Source: Sorghum bicolor (Eukaryota > Streptophyta > Magnoliopsida > Poales > Poaceae). From it: a DNA stretch of 64,000 nt. A model generated the notes under the pieces. The model did no database searches. It worked only from the letters and a program-made list of their open reading frames with translations, and was not told the origin of the DNA. A program made the translations under genes and the position numbers. Positions 51,277-62,833 of this stretch are shown piece after piece (position 1 is the first letter of the stretch; every line of letters begins with the position of its first letter). Location: positions 61,043,671 through 61,107,670 of the forward strand of contig NC_012879.2 in NCBI RefSeq assembly GCF_000003195.3, written 5' to 3'.

Positions 51277-54200
51277 TCATCTGTATTCAGCCGAGGATGC
51301 CCTGGGTTTGCCGCCGTTGGACGAGTTGAGGTGCAGAGACACAAATATCACGCCGATCACAACTATCAGGCACCCCACGAGCGTGCTGAAGAAAAGAGCC
51401 CCAGGCTGCCTTGTCTGCACGAATCCATATATTCCACCGGACGTTACCAGAATGATGTCAGTGAGACCGTCACCAGAGAAATCCTCCAGAAGCAGCGCGT
51501 GAGTGGGGGGCGCTGGGAGCTCGATCATGGCCAATATGCTACCAGATGGAGAGAGCACCACGGCTTCCTGGTCGCCGCCGGCGATGATCACCTCTTTCGG
51601 GTCGTAGGCGCGCAGGGAGAAAGCCTTCAAGGTAGGCACCACTATGTTCTCCATCATTCCCGATGGAGATGGGAGGTTGGACCATGTTGCCCCTGATGAT
51701 ACTTGCCATCTCCATACTGCATCGTGGCCAAGCAGCCCAGGGGAGTACGAAGTCACCTACAATCACAAACACATCATCAATGTTTGCAGATACAGGGATC
51801 AAGGTTTCATCAACATGAAAGAAACCCGAACAAAACAGTAGTCACAGCAACTTGTAAACAGGAACACTCTGTACAAAAGCTGACCTCTCCCCGGCTTGTC
51901 AAAAAGATGATATCACCGTGGCTTCCTCTCCTGTGTTTATGGCCATCGTCTGTCTGGACCAGGATAGGAGTTGCAACCTCTAAACCAGTTGTATCAAATG
52001 TCCTTCCAAAACTTCTCGAGAAGTCACCATGATGGAACATATTAAAATGGTTGTAATGGCAGATAGAGACATTAAAAAGTTGCTCCCGCACTGGCACACC
52101 AGATGTAGCAACTGCCCAACAGGGTTTCAGCACCTCCATTGATCCACTCACGACAGTCTGCTCTTTAATACCATTTCCACCAACAACCTACAGCAAAAGA
52201 TCACTATCAGCCATTACTCTACAAATGGATGCCCCAACAGTAAACAAAACATTGTTGCCGCTAGCAAGTGAGAAATAAATGCACAGTGCTCGTCATGCTC
52301 AGCACTTCAGCAGAGATCACCTTAAAAGTTACAAGAACTGATAAGTTAAAAGATACTATAACAGCTGTCTCCCTAATGGCACATGCTAATGCTGTCATTT
52401 CCAAAATCAAGTTTTGGACGTCAAATTTACAGTAAACAAAATGCTTGATACAGTGATACTTTACTTTTTAACTAAGGAAACCCCTGTACCACTCAAGTTG
52501 CATTATATTAGTGCATACACATTACTAAAGATATACAAGATAACAATACAATCCACATCCAAGAAATGCAAATCATTTGAACTCGTTTTATGAAATACTG
52601 GGATAAAACAATACAAAAGGAAAACAAAATATAAGGAGAAAACACACCAGTCTTATGAGAGCAGTATTCAATGGAACCAGACATCCCAAATTATTCTCAA
52701 ACTTACAGACAGAAAATAAGAATTACATCCATATTTGAACTGCCCAGAGCCACCAAAGAAAAAGTCGGTAACAGAAGTATATCTAGTGTAAATACATTCC
52801 GAACGCACCTGGACATGATCTAGAACTCCATCTCCATTAATATCTGCATGAAGCCCTCCTTCGGTTAAATGAAGCTGGAAATGAGAATAATTTCAAAAAG
52901 ACAAACAAGTCAGAGGTGATTACTTATGGTTGCATCGAATTAAAGTAAAATAAAATTACAGGGATATATCCTGTAGACCTTGCATATTGTACGTCCAGAA
53001 GCTAGATGGACAGCCTCTATCCCTTCCTTTTCATGTGCAACAATAACATTAGGAACCCACCAAACTTGAGTATGATTAGTGATTGTCGGAACGTACTGCA
53101 TCCTCTGTGCCTGCAGTAAAAGAAACAAGCTTCATCTCAGTAGAAAGCCTTGAGGTGTCTGACTTCATTCCATGTGACATGTGAGCACTGTAAGACTAAG
53201 TAACAACAGAAGGGCAACAAGCAGACAACATGCAGTGTGTGCACACTGCAAGGATGCAAGGCTATCCATGATGCTTCAGGGAGATGACTGCAATCTTTGC
53301 TAGAAGACATGGCAAATTCCAAAATGTAACAGCCATGCTTACGCAACATACCTTCCTGGCTTTATTTGAGCCAGCCATATCTGCAGCCTTCCCAAGCGCT
53401 CTAGGTATTCTATTGGAAGCATCCTTCCCAGGTGGATTGTGTTCAATGGGCTTGTTCACGCTATTAATAACAGCCTTTCCAGGCGTTTTCTTAACTTGTT
53501 TCCTCTTATGCTTCCTAAAATGTGCAAGTTGTAGGGTAGTATCCTCTCTCCTATCCTGAAAAGGACTCATACCTGAGCTCAACAGTTCCAGAGTACGAAA
53601 GCTAAATACAAGAAAACAAGAACTATTCTTACCCAATGATGAGGCATGATGCCAAGGATCGATTCTCTAAATTCACGACATTCAAACTGAAAATTAACAT
53701 GTGACAGGTTAGTTTCCAATTAGCCAAAACGCCACTTTGTGAACTAACTGCTTAGCTTCTACCTGGGTCCAAAAAATAAGCTAAGAACAGCACATTTGGC
53801 ATGTATATTCTCAAATCAAACCAAAAAATAGGTAGCGAACTTCATTAGGAAATGCTACCTTTCAAGTCCAAACACAACACACTTTTAGTTTACAATAACA
53901 TGTTGCAACTAAGAAGTGTGCAGATAACTAAGAAAATCAGATTGTGATAGCTATAGCTGCCAAGAATAAAGTGATGGCGACATATATTCCAGACTTCCTG
54001 TTGAACATAATGAAGAATTCAGGTACATACAAAATTTGTCAGAAGACGAACCTTGAGAAAATAGTCAAATACTTAAACCAAGCAGCAAAGAGCATGCAGA
54101 ACATTGACATCAGATTTGCTCAAAGATAAGCACTGTTCCTAGTTATTTGCTATTAAGATTGGAGAACACAGTCTTCACCTGACCAGGTTGATGACTATTG

Positions 54201-55408
54201 AGGGCATGAACATCAAGTTTGTAATTGTGCTGTGGTAACATCACAGAAGCATCTGATGGCTGTGACTGGATGTTCTGCAATGCCAAAAGAGAAAACATAG
54301 AAATAATGAGAGGGGGGGGGGGGGGGGGGGGGAGTAAAGATGAGCATCTTTTACTACAGTGGAGGCAAAAAAAAAAAAGAGAAGTTGAATCCAGTGCACC
54401 TCATTCTTCCGGCTCCATCTACGGTCGCCACTACGCCCAGCAAAGGCATAAAGGGCAAAATGGCGCAGGTCTGCAGTGCCAGCCTCAGAGCCCTGCATGC
54501 AGCGCCAACAAGGGGTTAGGTGTTGATGAGTTAATCATGCAAGGAGCTTATAGGGTAGAAGACATGAATTAACAGGATGAAAAGCTAAAAGCACAGTAAT
54601 ATATTAACCTGTTTCTCATTGGCACTTCTACGGTGGTCATCCATGTTGTGTTCTGGTATCATAAATTCATCAAAGAGATCTGCTGACTGATAAGTGAATG
54701 AATTACTACAAGGGCCAGTTGTTGGCAACATATATGTAATGTAGGCGAACAGATACGGCAGGTGACAGTAGTGCAGACAGGGTAATAATAACATGAACAT
54801 ACATGATGCTGCATCTCCATCCTTCCTCCAACGATTACAAGTCCTGCATCTCCATGCTTGAGAGTGTAATTGGTTATGGAGATTGCGACCTCGCGGTGGT
54901 GGGCGGCGTGAGGGAAGTCGTCCTGGAGGTTGTGTTCCCACAGCTTCTTGAGGTTGTGGTCGAAGCACATGACGGACCATCCGGAGGTGACGACGACGAG
55001 GACCTGCTTCCTGGCTTCGCCGGCCCTGTAGGAGCGGTCGACGTTGCCGACGGCCATGGCGATGGGTCGCCTCCCAGAGGCGAGGCGGACGTTGTCGGGG
55101 AGGAGGGAGATGTCGGCCATGACGCGGGCCTCGTGGAAGGCGGAGTCATCGCTGAGGTGTCGGGCGTGGGGCGGCTGGAGGACCTGGATCTTGGCGTCGT
55201 GGGTGGGGAGGAGGACCTCGGGCTTGCCGTCGCCGTTGAGGTCGGCGACGAGCGGCGGGGGCAGGCGGTCGGCCTCGTACTTGATGGGGAAGTCCTCGTC
55301 GGTGAGGTGGTACCAGGACTCCCGGAAGGAGAAGTCGCCCTCATGGTGGAGGGAGAAGAAGACGGCGAAGGCGGCGAGGAGCAGGATGCCCAGATCCCGC
55401 TTCCGCAT
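51277..55408 (-). CDS. FG-GAP repeat membrane protein
   Basis: Ten exons (55408-54803, 54686-54609, 54492-54400, 54274-54179, 53686-53633, 53555-53352, 53110-52979, 52874-52809, 52187-51885, 51756-51277) keep phase and give 703 residues, close to Arabidopsis At3g51050. It opens MRKRDLGILLLAAFAVFFSL, a signal anchor. Three Ca-binding-type loops of integrin-alpha-like FG-GAP blades are visible: DLNGDGKPE at residue 56, DINGDGVLD near 432 and DFSGDGLTD near 636. A second membrane segment, LFFSTLVGCLIVVIGVIFVS, lies near residues 664-684, with a short Ser-rich tail. So most of the chain would face the lumen or outside. Its role in plants is not well known; DEX1 is a more distant relative that acts in pollen wall formation. 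The fifth to sixth exons carry a Lys-rich insert. Confidence 0.9.
54309..54332. repeat. Poly-G run in intron
   Basis: About 22 G in a row in the intron between the third and fourth exons of the FG-GAP gene. Its exact length is prone to sequencing error. Confidence 0.9.
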
Positions 55409-55845
55409 CGTCGTCGAGATCAGAATCAGGTCAAGTCGATGGGGATCGGATGAAATGAAGCACCCCTAATCCAAACCAATCCAAACCAATCGAGAGGAGA
55501 CGAAAACCTCAGTAGAGACCTAATCCCATGAATGAAGGAGGTAGAAGATGCTGGAGCTGCTACTGCTGCTGTCGTCCCTCGGCTCGTCTTCTTGCTCTCG
55601 CTCGACAGAGAGAGACGGAGACGACGAGGGCGAGCGAGACCCTGCCCTGCCCTGCCCTGGATATCGAATGGGCTTTAGCGGTCAATCCGGGGCAGGCCAT
55701 AGTACATAGTAATGGGCTTTCTTGTCACTGTACTCTGTACTGTCAGGACAAGCCTTTTCTTTTTACACACACAGGGAAGGGAAGGGAATGTTCATCATGC
55801 CCAAACAAACCTAGACATCCGATGACAATTAATTACTCCCCCTGT
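55409..55845 (-). promoter_or_regulatory. Leader and promoter of FG-GAP gene
   Basis: AATCCAAACC occurs twice (55470, 55480) and CCCTGCCCTGCCCTG at 55640-55656. GGGCTTT and GGGCTTTC (55671, 55715), Site II-like, lie nearby. No TATA box is clear. Limits are uncertain. Confidence 0.35.
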
Positions 55846-56041
55846 CCCTGCAAGGTTCAGTCAAATTTCTTAAAAAAAGCTAAGATTTATAGTACCATTA
55901 AATTTATCATAGAATATATTTTTATAGGATACTCATTTTATGTCATAGATATTGATGCTCGTTTCGATAAAGTTAGTCATATTTAAAAAAAATGACTAAC
56001 ACGAATTCCAGAAATTGAAGCTTTCATGACAAAAGGAGTAA
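55846..56041. mobile_element. Stowaway-like MITE
   Basis: Left TACTCCCCCTGTCCCTGCAA, right TCATGACAAAAGGAGTA, matching the CTCCCTCCGT-type ends of Stowaway (Tc1/mariner-derived) elements. Both ends lie next to TA. The inside is AT-rich with AAAGTTAGTCA as often seen in this group. Confidence 0.6.
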
Positions 56042-56740
56042 TCAATGTATGTAGAGATAGATAGAATGAAGGGAACCATGTGCTTATGCCAAGCCAATGC
56101 CATACTGGATACTACACCCAGAGAGACTGCTACACTCGGTAAGTTGAATGACACTCAAAACACTGTTCAAGTACATGTACAGAACCTTTATATATTGATA
56201 AATAAAGAGAGCGGCAACCTCGGTGCGGTAACACAAAAATACGCCGTGCCATCCTCTTAATTTGCTAAAAAAAAAATACAGACCTCATACTATTTGTTTC
56301 TGACTCATGGAATTCAGCTAGGCAAGCAGGTAAAACTGCTCTAGGCTATGTATGTAAGATTCCTCATTAAATAACTGCACAAGTGTGTATATCATGTCAC
56401 TATACAACTCTAGCCGAACAGATATTTCAAGGGGAAATTGCAGCACTGTTTGAAGTCCCTGGTTAGTTTCACCTTCCCCATCAGCTCCTCCTTGTATTGA
56501 CGATAATGTTTCCGCTACTTCTTTTGTCTCATGAGGATAAAATTATGGTGTGTGTAAGTGTAACTCATCATCCTATAACCAGCCATCTGTCTCATCATCC
56601 TATAACAAACCAACTGTTTTTGACATGAAGCAGGGCCCAAATGTAGCTCTCCAGATGGGATGGCCTCCGCTTCTCTACTGCTGTGACTGGCCACTGGCCA
56701 GCTTTGTTATTAGATGTGTCACACTCTGCTCTCAAAGTAA
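56042..56740. other. 3' flank of DUF707 gene
   Basis: Likely 3' untranslated DNA of the minus-strand DUF707 gene at the right side. CTCATCATCCTATAAC occurs twice (56566, 56592). No gene seen. Confidence 0.45.
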
Positions 56741-59700
56741 TCAAGAATCGAAAGGATCCTTCCATCCTTCATCTTCCCTTACAGCCCTGTTCCACCGCTC
56801 TTTGAACTTCTCTAGCTCAGCCGATGATTGCCTTCGTATCTATTAAAGCAGCAGTTAGTACAATGGCAACTTTTAATAGTCCTTTGATCCAGGAAGACAA
56901 AAATACAATAGATTATACTCACATGGGTCCTCAAATCCAATGATCTTCGAGGTGTCTGTGTCAACAAGATGTCAGTAGTGGCACATGTAAATTTTATTGC
57001 ACAATCATGACACTAACGGTACTATCACGCAGGTACATGCCAACTAGGGTAAAAGGAAAACACAAGGAGGCAAAATGGATGCTCTGGCAGGAATCAGTAC
57101 ACTGTCCTTGGTTCCTACTGGACTCCACCAAATTTCTTAAAAATAAAAAAATAATAATATTAAAAAAACAGTTTGTTGTGTGAAGCACCTTGCTGCTAAG
57201 CGATGGCCCTCCTAAAGATGGTATCCCTTGATGAACAACATACTCACTGTCAATTACACCAACTTTCTCAGTTCGATCACCCTGAAATATCATGTGACTG
57301 TGTCAATCACCCTGAAATATCATGTCCACGCTCCATCTTGTTTAACAAAGGACATGGTAGCTGAAATAGCATGCCTAAATAGTCAATAGACATCCTATTA
57401 AATATCTTTAAGATTGTTAACATATCTCGAGTACCTGAGCACAATAGCCAAGCTTCATGTCAAGGCCCCATCCATGAATCAGATCGTTCTGCAACACAAG
57501 AGATTAAACAAGTGTATCGATTATTAAGATTCATGACCTTCCCCTCACACCTAATAAAATCAGACAATGACAAGAGGAATAGAGGAATAGTATTTGCACC
57601 TGAATCAGATGCCATACACATTTCCAAGCAGCACGAGAAAAAACTGGTGCCATGCCCTCTACCCACCTATTCAAGAATGCAAATCAAACCTCTTTAAATG
57701 TTTGAAAGAGTGTGGTGGAATAGTTCATAAGATAATAATGGGTCAACAATAAGTCAGCTGCACGATGTGATTTTGGTTCATATAAATCAAATGTCCAAAA
57801 CAATGTCATCTTTTGGGACTAACATAAATAGGAATATACTATCTCAATGTGAAGCAATAATTTTTAGAGTATCTTCCAAATAAAACAAATGCATAAGGAT
57901 AAAGGTTTGATCCATACCCTGTACAAGGAGGTCCTTTGCTCTCATCAGAACAATTCATACTAGGCCGATTGTCATATATTCTCCTACATAAAAGTGAAAA
58001 GGTGCCTCTTAGAGAAAAGAAAGATTTTTAAAAAGAAACAGAAAGTTTTTTTAAAAAAAAATAGAAAGACAGAAGCACCTGTGAACTTTTGTCATCTTAT
58101 TGCGGATTGTGATCCGATGGTGGATATCGGTTGATAGATCAGGGTCCAGAGCAGGTTGTGTTATTTCCAAGCCTTCTGAAACCATTATATCAAGATATCT
58201 AGGACCAAACAACACGAGAGATGAGGAAGCGTCTTTGAACAGAAAAGACAAAATTAAAACCCACTAAACAGTAACATAAAAAAGGGCTCAAACTGAGTAA
58301 GCTCATCTCCATTCAAATAAATAGTATCCGACTAATGCTTGATAACTACCAGGCCATAGCAAAAAAGAGTATTAGAATCAATTAATAGATCTGCTCTGGA
58401 AATGGCTGACGACAATATGGTAAGTTTGGGTTCCACTGTGGGCACTGAGTAATGTGGCTGACTAGAGGAAAACGATTATGACCATCATGTATACCTTCTT
58501 GGGTTGAAGCTCTCCACTCCAAGGTCTTCATCCCATAGAAAGATGAAATCATAGATAGCCATGACATCAGGATGCAAAAAACGCTTAGCAAACCACCTGC
58601 AGAAGGAATATTTGTTTATTGTTCTGAGATGTGGCAGAATATGATGGAAGACAAACAGCTGCACATAAGAACTATCAAAGATGCAGCTACCATATACTCT
58701 AACAGATCAATGTGCTTTAAGTTTACCATTTTGTTTGGTTGTGAGCAAGGATGTGTATGGCCTTATCACTCCACTCAAGATGACGCCATCCATCTACATT
58801 TCCATCATAATGGAAGAGCATGACTGCATAGTTTTCCTTCAGAAACTAAAGAAAGCAAACGGTAACAGATTGTATCAAGCGAAGCTCTCTTCTCTTTTAC
58901 TGAACAACACAGACAGCTAAGGGCAAGGGAAAGGATAACCTGAGGGAAGCACAGACCTTACGAGCCATAGTGTCAACGTTTTTTATTTGGGAGATGCCGA
59001 CTGCCATGGCGAGGAGAGCACTGTGGTCACCATTTTTATTCTGCGTGTCAAGGGGAGTATCGAAGCAAATGAAGTAGCTGAATTTGTTTTGGAGGAGACA
59101 GTAACTTGATAGGCAGAGAACAGATAACAAGATGTGACAACAACTAATAGTCCAACGAGTAACTGGCACATTATATTATATATAGCACCTACAAGGATGG
59201 AGAGGATCTTTAGTTGAGAATGGTTTGGACAGCATCAAGTAGGTAATGAGGATAGCGGTGACTTAACCACCAGCTTCAGCTTCTACCGGTGCCCTATCGC
59301 CTTCCATTGTTTATTTGCGATCGATTGACTAGACCATTAACGTTGCCAATTCAGTTATGCACGTGTAAATAAAGGGGGTACAACAATCAAATCAGCAGCA
59401 AAGAAGTGGCCTAATAACTAAGGGCAGGGGTAAGTAAAAATGGGGATTCCTGGCATGAACAGTTTGTGCTGTGAAAGCCATAATAACACATATACGTACA
59501 TCGCAGAAAAGAAGCAGCTTTGCAAGTAGCAATAATTCATGGCGAGCGAGCGGAGCATGAACTGGTAGCAGCAGTGGCAAGAGGCTGGCAGTGAGTGAGC
59601 AACCAGAACCGCAGTCGTACCTTGTGGGTGGAAGCAGCGTCGTCCTCCCAGAGCGGGCGGAGGGACATGTCGGAGTGGCGCTGGACAATCCCGCGCGGCA

Positions 59701-60078
59701 AGGAGTCAGCGCCGGTGGCTGCCTTCCTGGTCCTGGCGGTCCCCCAGCGAATGCGATTGCGACTGGGGATCGCGTTATTCTCTTGCGTGGCAGAGGCAAA
59801 GCCGGCCTTGCCGAGATCCACCTGAGATAACAAGATAGAGCACCATGTGTATCCCAGGTTGAGAGCAGCAGCGGCCGCGGCCGCGGCCGGGTGAAGAAGA
59901 AAATAAGGGAGCGAGGGAGAAGAGAGCTAAAAATGGAAAGACGGGTGGGGACGGAGGAGTGAGGGAGGGCGACCTTGAGGTGCTGGTACTGGATCTGGAG
60001 GCAGGCGAGGAGGACGAGCGCGACGACCGCCGCCACGACGCCCCAGCGGCGCGGCGGCGGCGGCGGCTGGTGCTTCAT
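56741..60078 (-). CDS. DUF707 protein (lysine ketoglutarate reductase trans-splicing-related)
   Basis: Twelve exons (60078-59974, 59821-59621, 59040-58957, 58845-58727, 58596-58495, 58198-58079, 57983-57918, 57666-57600, 57488-57435, 57281-57189, 56955-56923, 56839-56741) keep phase and give 380 residues. A type II membrane anchor, VVAAVVALVLLACLQIQ, is at residues 14-30. The DUF707 core is clear: LLAMAVGISQIKNVD, AVMLFHYDGNVDGW, WFAKRFLHPDVMAIYDFIFL with WDEDLGVE, CTGWVEGMAPVFSRAAW, and LIHGWGLDMKLGYCAQGD. The WDEDLG and HGWGLD motifs are like those of Golgi glycosyltransferase folds, but no activity is shown for the family. The popular name comes from an old database label and does not describe a proven role. 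A GCGGCCGCGGCCGCGGCC run lies in intron 1. Confidence 0.92.
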
Positions 60079-60460
60079 GTCGCCAAGGCCGGGGCCGGCG
60101 CGGCGGCGGCAGCGGAGACTGGAGAGAGCTTCAAGGGTGGGAAGGTCTGGGCTTGAAGGCTCTGGATGGAGGGTTCTAGTTCGTTCTTTCTAGAAGAAAG
60201 GAGGAGGAAGGTGGCGCTCCGGCTCCGCTCAGGGTCAGGGGGACTGGCTGACTGCGGACGAGGAGGAAGAAGAAGAAGAAGAAGAAGAAGGTGAAGGGAG
60301 CACATCAACCTTTTTCTTTTTCTTCCCTGTCCGCCAAATTTGCGCTTTCGGTGCGGTCGCCAGTCGGTCTGTGAAAAATAACCAACCAAAACAAATTAGG
60401 CTACTATTTTGATAGAGATCTACAATCCTACCTTTCAACTCACTGTTCTCTTTTTTTTTT
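60079..60460 (-). promoter_or_regulatory. Leader and promoter of DUF707 gene
   Basis: A GAA microsatellite (60262-60292) and GC-rich DNA lie just upstream of the ATG on the minus strand. No TATA box is clear. Confidence 0.4.
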
Positions 60461-60482
60461 AAATTTAAAAAAAAATAGCAAT

Positions 60483-60636
60483 TGTAGATAATATGAGTGA
60501 GGAACTCATCGTCCACACGACCACACCCCATTCAGCCGGAGATCTTCCTCTACATGCGTTGTAGATAAATAATACGAGTGAGGAACTCATCGTCCACACC
60601 CCATTCAGCCGGAGATCTTCCTCTACATGCGTACGC
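60483..60636. repeat. Tandem duplication, about 77-bp unit
   Basis: TGTAGATAATATGAGTGAGG at 60483 and TGTAGATAAATAATACGAGT at 60560 begin two units that share GAGGAACTCATCGTCCACAC and CATTCAGCCGGAGATCTTCC and end TACATGCGT. The first unit has an extra GACCACAC. Confidence 0.92.
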
Positions 60637-60889
60637 TTAGACTCGGACGGACGCATTGCGTTGGGACTGGTAGGAGCACGTGTATATTGCAATACTGGCC
60701 TACTGGGAGCGCACGAGCTTCTTTCTTTCACTTTCTCTTGTCTGCTTTCATTTAGATTGGTCTATTAGTATTTTTTCTTTCTCTTATCTACTTTTATTTA
60801 GCCTAACTCATTCTACGAGCTTTTTTTCTCTTTCGGAACAATGGAGTTGTGGGTGTAAAAAAGGATAGTTTCACATCTATATAAAATAT

Positions 60890-61545
60890 AAAAGTATTAT
60901 TTTCAGAATTCATATATTTTATTATTATTTTAAAATATTTTATACAACAATTCAACTTGTACAAAAAAATAAAAATTTGTATTGGTAGGTTTAAAATTTT
61001 CCAATATCACATTATAAACTTTGCACATTCAAAACTTTACACTCAGAATTTATAAACTTTTTACCTATCACATTATAAACAATTTAAAACTCTATACTTA
61101 GGCCTTGTTTAGTTTCAAAAAAATTTTAGAAAATCGATACTGTAGCACTTTCGTTTGTATTTGACAAATATTATCCAATCATGAACTAAACTTAAAAGAT
61201 TCATCTTGTCAGTTCCGACCAAACTGTGCAATTAGTTTTTATTTTCGTCTATATTTAATACTCCATGCATACGTCTAAAGATTTGATGTGACGGGGAATC
61301 TGAAAAATTTTATATTGCTAACTTTAAACTGTCACATTATAAACAAGGCCTTAGAATTTATAAACTTTGGACCATGACATTATAAATATTGTATTGCTAA
61401 CTTTAAACTGTCACATTATAAACATTATACTTCTAGGTTAAAAAACTTTACAGTCAAAATTTATAAATTTTGAACTATCACATTACTAATAGTTTAAAAC
61501 TTTTTAACTATCACATTATAGTCAAAATTTATAAACTTTGAACTA
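60890..61545. repeat. Degenerate repeat of CACATTATAAAC phrases
   Basis: Phrases CACATTATAAAC, AATTTATAAACTTTGAAC and TTTAAAACTTT recur every 25-40 bases at about 61007, 61065, 61333, 61411 and 61515. It is a loose AT-rich array. A MITE (61101-61350) is set inside it. Confidence 0.65.
61101..61350. mobile_element. GGCCTTGTTTAGTT-family MITE, copy 14, with host insert
   Basis: Left GGCCTTGTTTAGTTTCAAAA, right ATAAACAAGGCC, flanked by CTTA on both sides (TTA target duplication likely). The blocks ACTGTAGCACTTTCGTTTGT, AAAAGATTCATCTTGTC and GATTTGATGTGACGGGGAAT are kept. Before the right end a 32-base piece starting TATTGCTAACTTTAAACTGT replaces the normal sequence and equals the flanking repeat at 61392-61423. 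Confidence 0.75.
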
Positions 61546-61755
61546 CGTGTCTAGCTTCCACGGTGGCGCTGCCACGTCGCTTTCCAATACACCCAAAGTT
61601 CAAGGACCCTGCATTTTACTCTTAATAAACTCGTACTCTAACGCGACAATGCTCTTTGAGCGCTGTCTCTTGACCAAAAATGCAAAGAGCTTTTTAGTAA
61701 TTCACCTCTTTAATTGGGAACGCCGGGCTGCCTAAGGAGCTAGGCCACGTCTCCC

Positions 61756-62294
61756 AAAATTTCCTTGGCCGTTTGATTCCGCGATAAACGCTCTAGAATC
61801 AGGCCCCCAGATACATACAATGCACGGTAAAAAAATATCTTGCCCGACCTCAGAACCCCGACCTCAGAACGCGTCTTCTTCGTCGGTCTCCATGGGTCCC
61901 TCCGCTCCTCTCGCCGCCACCTCGGAGCGCCGCGTCGTGCCTCCCCACCCTCCCCTTCCTTTCCCTCTTCCTCTCCCTCTCCTTCTCTCACGACGCGACG
62001 GCTCACTGGGCAGGCTCGAGTGTGGCCGGCTTTCGACGAGACGATGCGATGGCCACCGGCATGGGCGGCGCGACGCGCAGGCGCGGGCTCCCCCGCAGCG
62101 GTGCGTCGACGTGGACGGCCGGCAAATGCCGCGGCAGCATCGCCGACCTAGGGTTTCGTCCTCAGGTCATCCCTCATCCTCCCCTCTCTCCTGCGGCTCA
62201 AAAGCCTAGCCACCAGGTACGGATGACTATGGCTACTTCTCCTTCCCTATTTGTGCTTGAACTTTATTGTTTAATTTTCTACAGTCAAAGATTT
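61756..62294. repeat. 539-bp tandem duplication, copy 1
   Basis: Begins AAAATTTCCTTGGCCGTTTG and ends CTACAGTCAAAGATTT, directly followed by copy 2. It holds a CT-rich tract, an ATG at 62049 and the telo-box-like CTAGGGTTTCGTC. The only differences from copy 2 that I see are A/G at 61809 and C/T at 61872. Confidence 0.93.
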
Positions 62295-62833
62295 AAAATT
62301 TCCTTGGCCGTTTGATTCCGCGATAAACGCTCTAGAATCAGGCCCCCGGATACATACAATGCACGGTAAAAAAATATCTTGCCCGACCTCAGAACCCCGA
62401 CCTCAGAACGTGTCTTCTTCGTCGGTCTCCATGGGTCCCTCCGCTCCTCTCGCCGCCACCTCGGAGCGCCGCGTCGTGCCTCCCCACCCTCCCCTTCCTT
62501 TCCCTCTTCCTCTCCCTCTCCTTCTCTCACGACGCGACGGCTCACTGGGCAGGCTCGAGTGTGGCCGGCTTTCGACGAGACGATGCGATGGCCACCGGCA
62601 TGGGCGGCGCGACGCGCAGGCGCGGGCTCCCCCGCAGCGGTGCGTCGACGTGGACGGCCGGCAAATGCCGCGGCAGCATCGCCGACCTAGGGTTTCGTCC
62701 TCAGGTCATCCCTCATCCTCCCCTCTCTCCTGCGGCTCAAAAGCCTAGCCACCAGGTACGGATGACTATGGCTACTTCTCCTTCCCTATTTGTGCTTGAA
62801 CTTTATTGTTTAATTTTCTACAGTCAAAGATTT
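62295..62833. repeat. 539-bp tandem duplication, copy 2
   Basis: Head-to-tail with copy 1, at a constant offset of 539 bases. It ends before TATTCCTTCT, where the sequence stays unique to the right side. This copy is the one joined to the downstream DNA and so may be the original. Confidence 0.93.
62588..62755 (+). CDS. Putative first exon of an unidentified gene
   Basis: The ATG at 62588 opens MATGMGGATRRRGLPRSGAS and runs to KPSHQ, where CACCAG/GTACGG is a good splice donor near 62755. The leader upstream is CT-rich, as in grass genes. The same frame is in the duplicate copy from 62049. I do not recognise the product and could not find a convincing second exon before the window ends, although a Lys/Arg/Gln-rich stretch at 63147-63300 (QLDQQLREKTHDQLLRVDHV) sits after an AAG and could be one. 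It may equally be a promoter with a non-coding leader. Confidence 0.3.

Noticed and set aside
54803..55469. 216- and 141-codon plus-strand frames over the first FG-GAP exon
   Set aside because: Antisense shadows of a GC-rich coding exon.
61820..62748. 129-codon and 103-codon frames present twice
   Set aside because: They repeat because of the 539-bp duplication, are Pro/Ser/Arg-rich and overlap one another; only the frame from 62588 has a start and donor worth listing.
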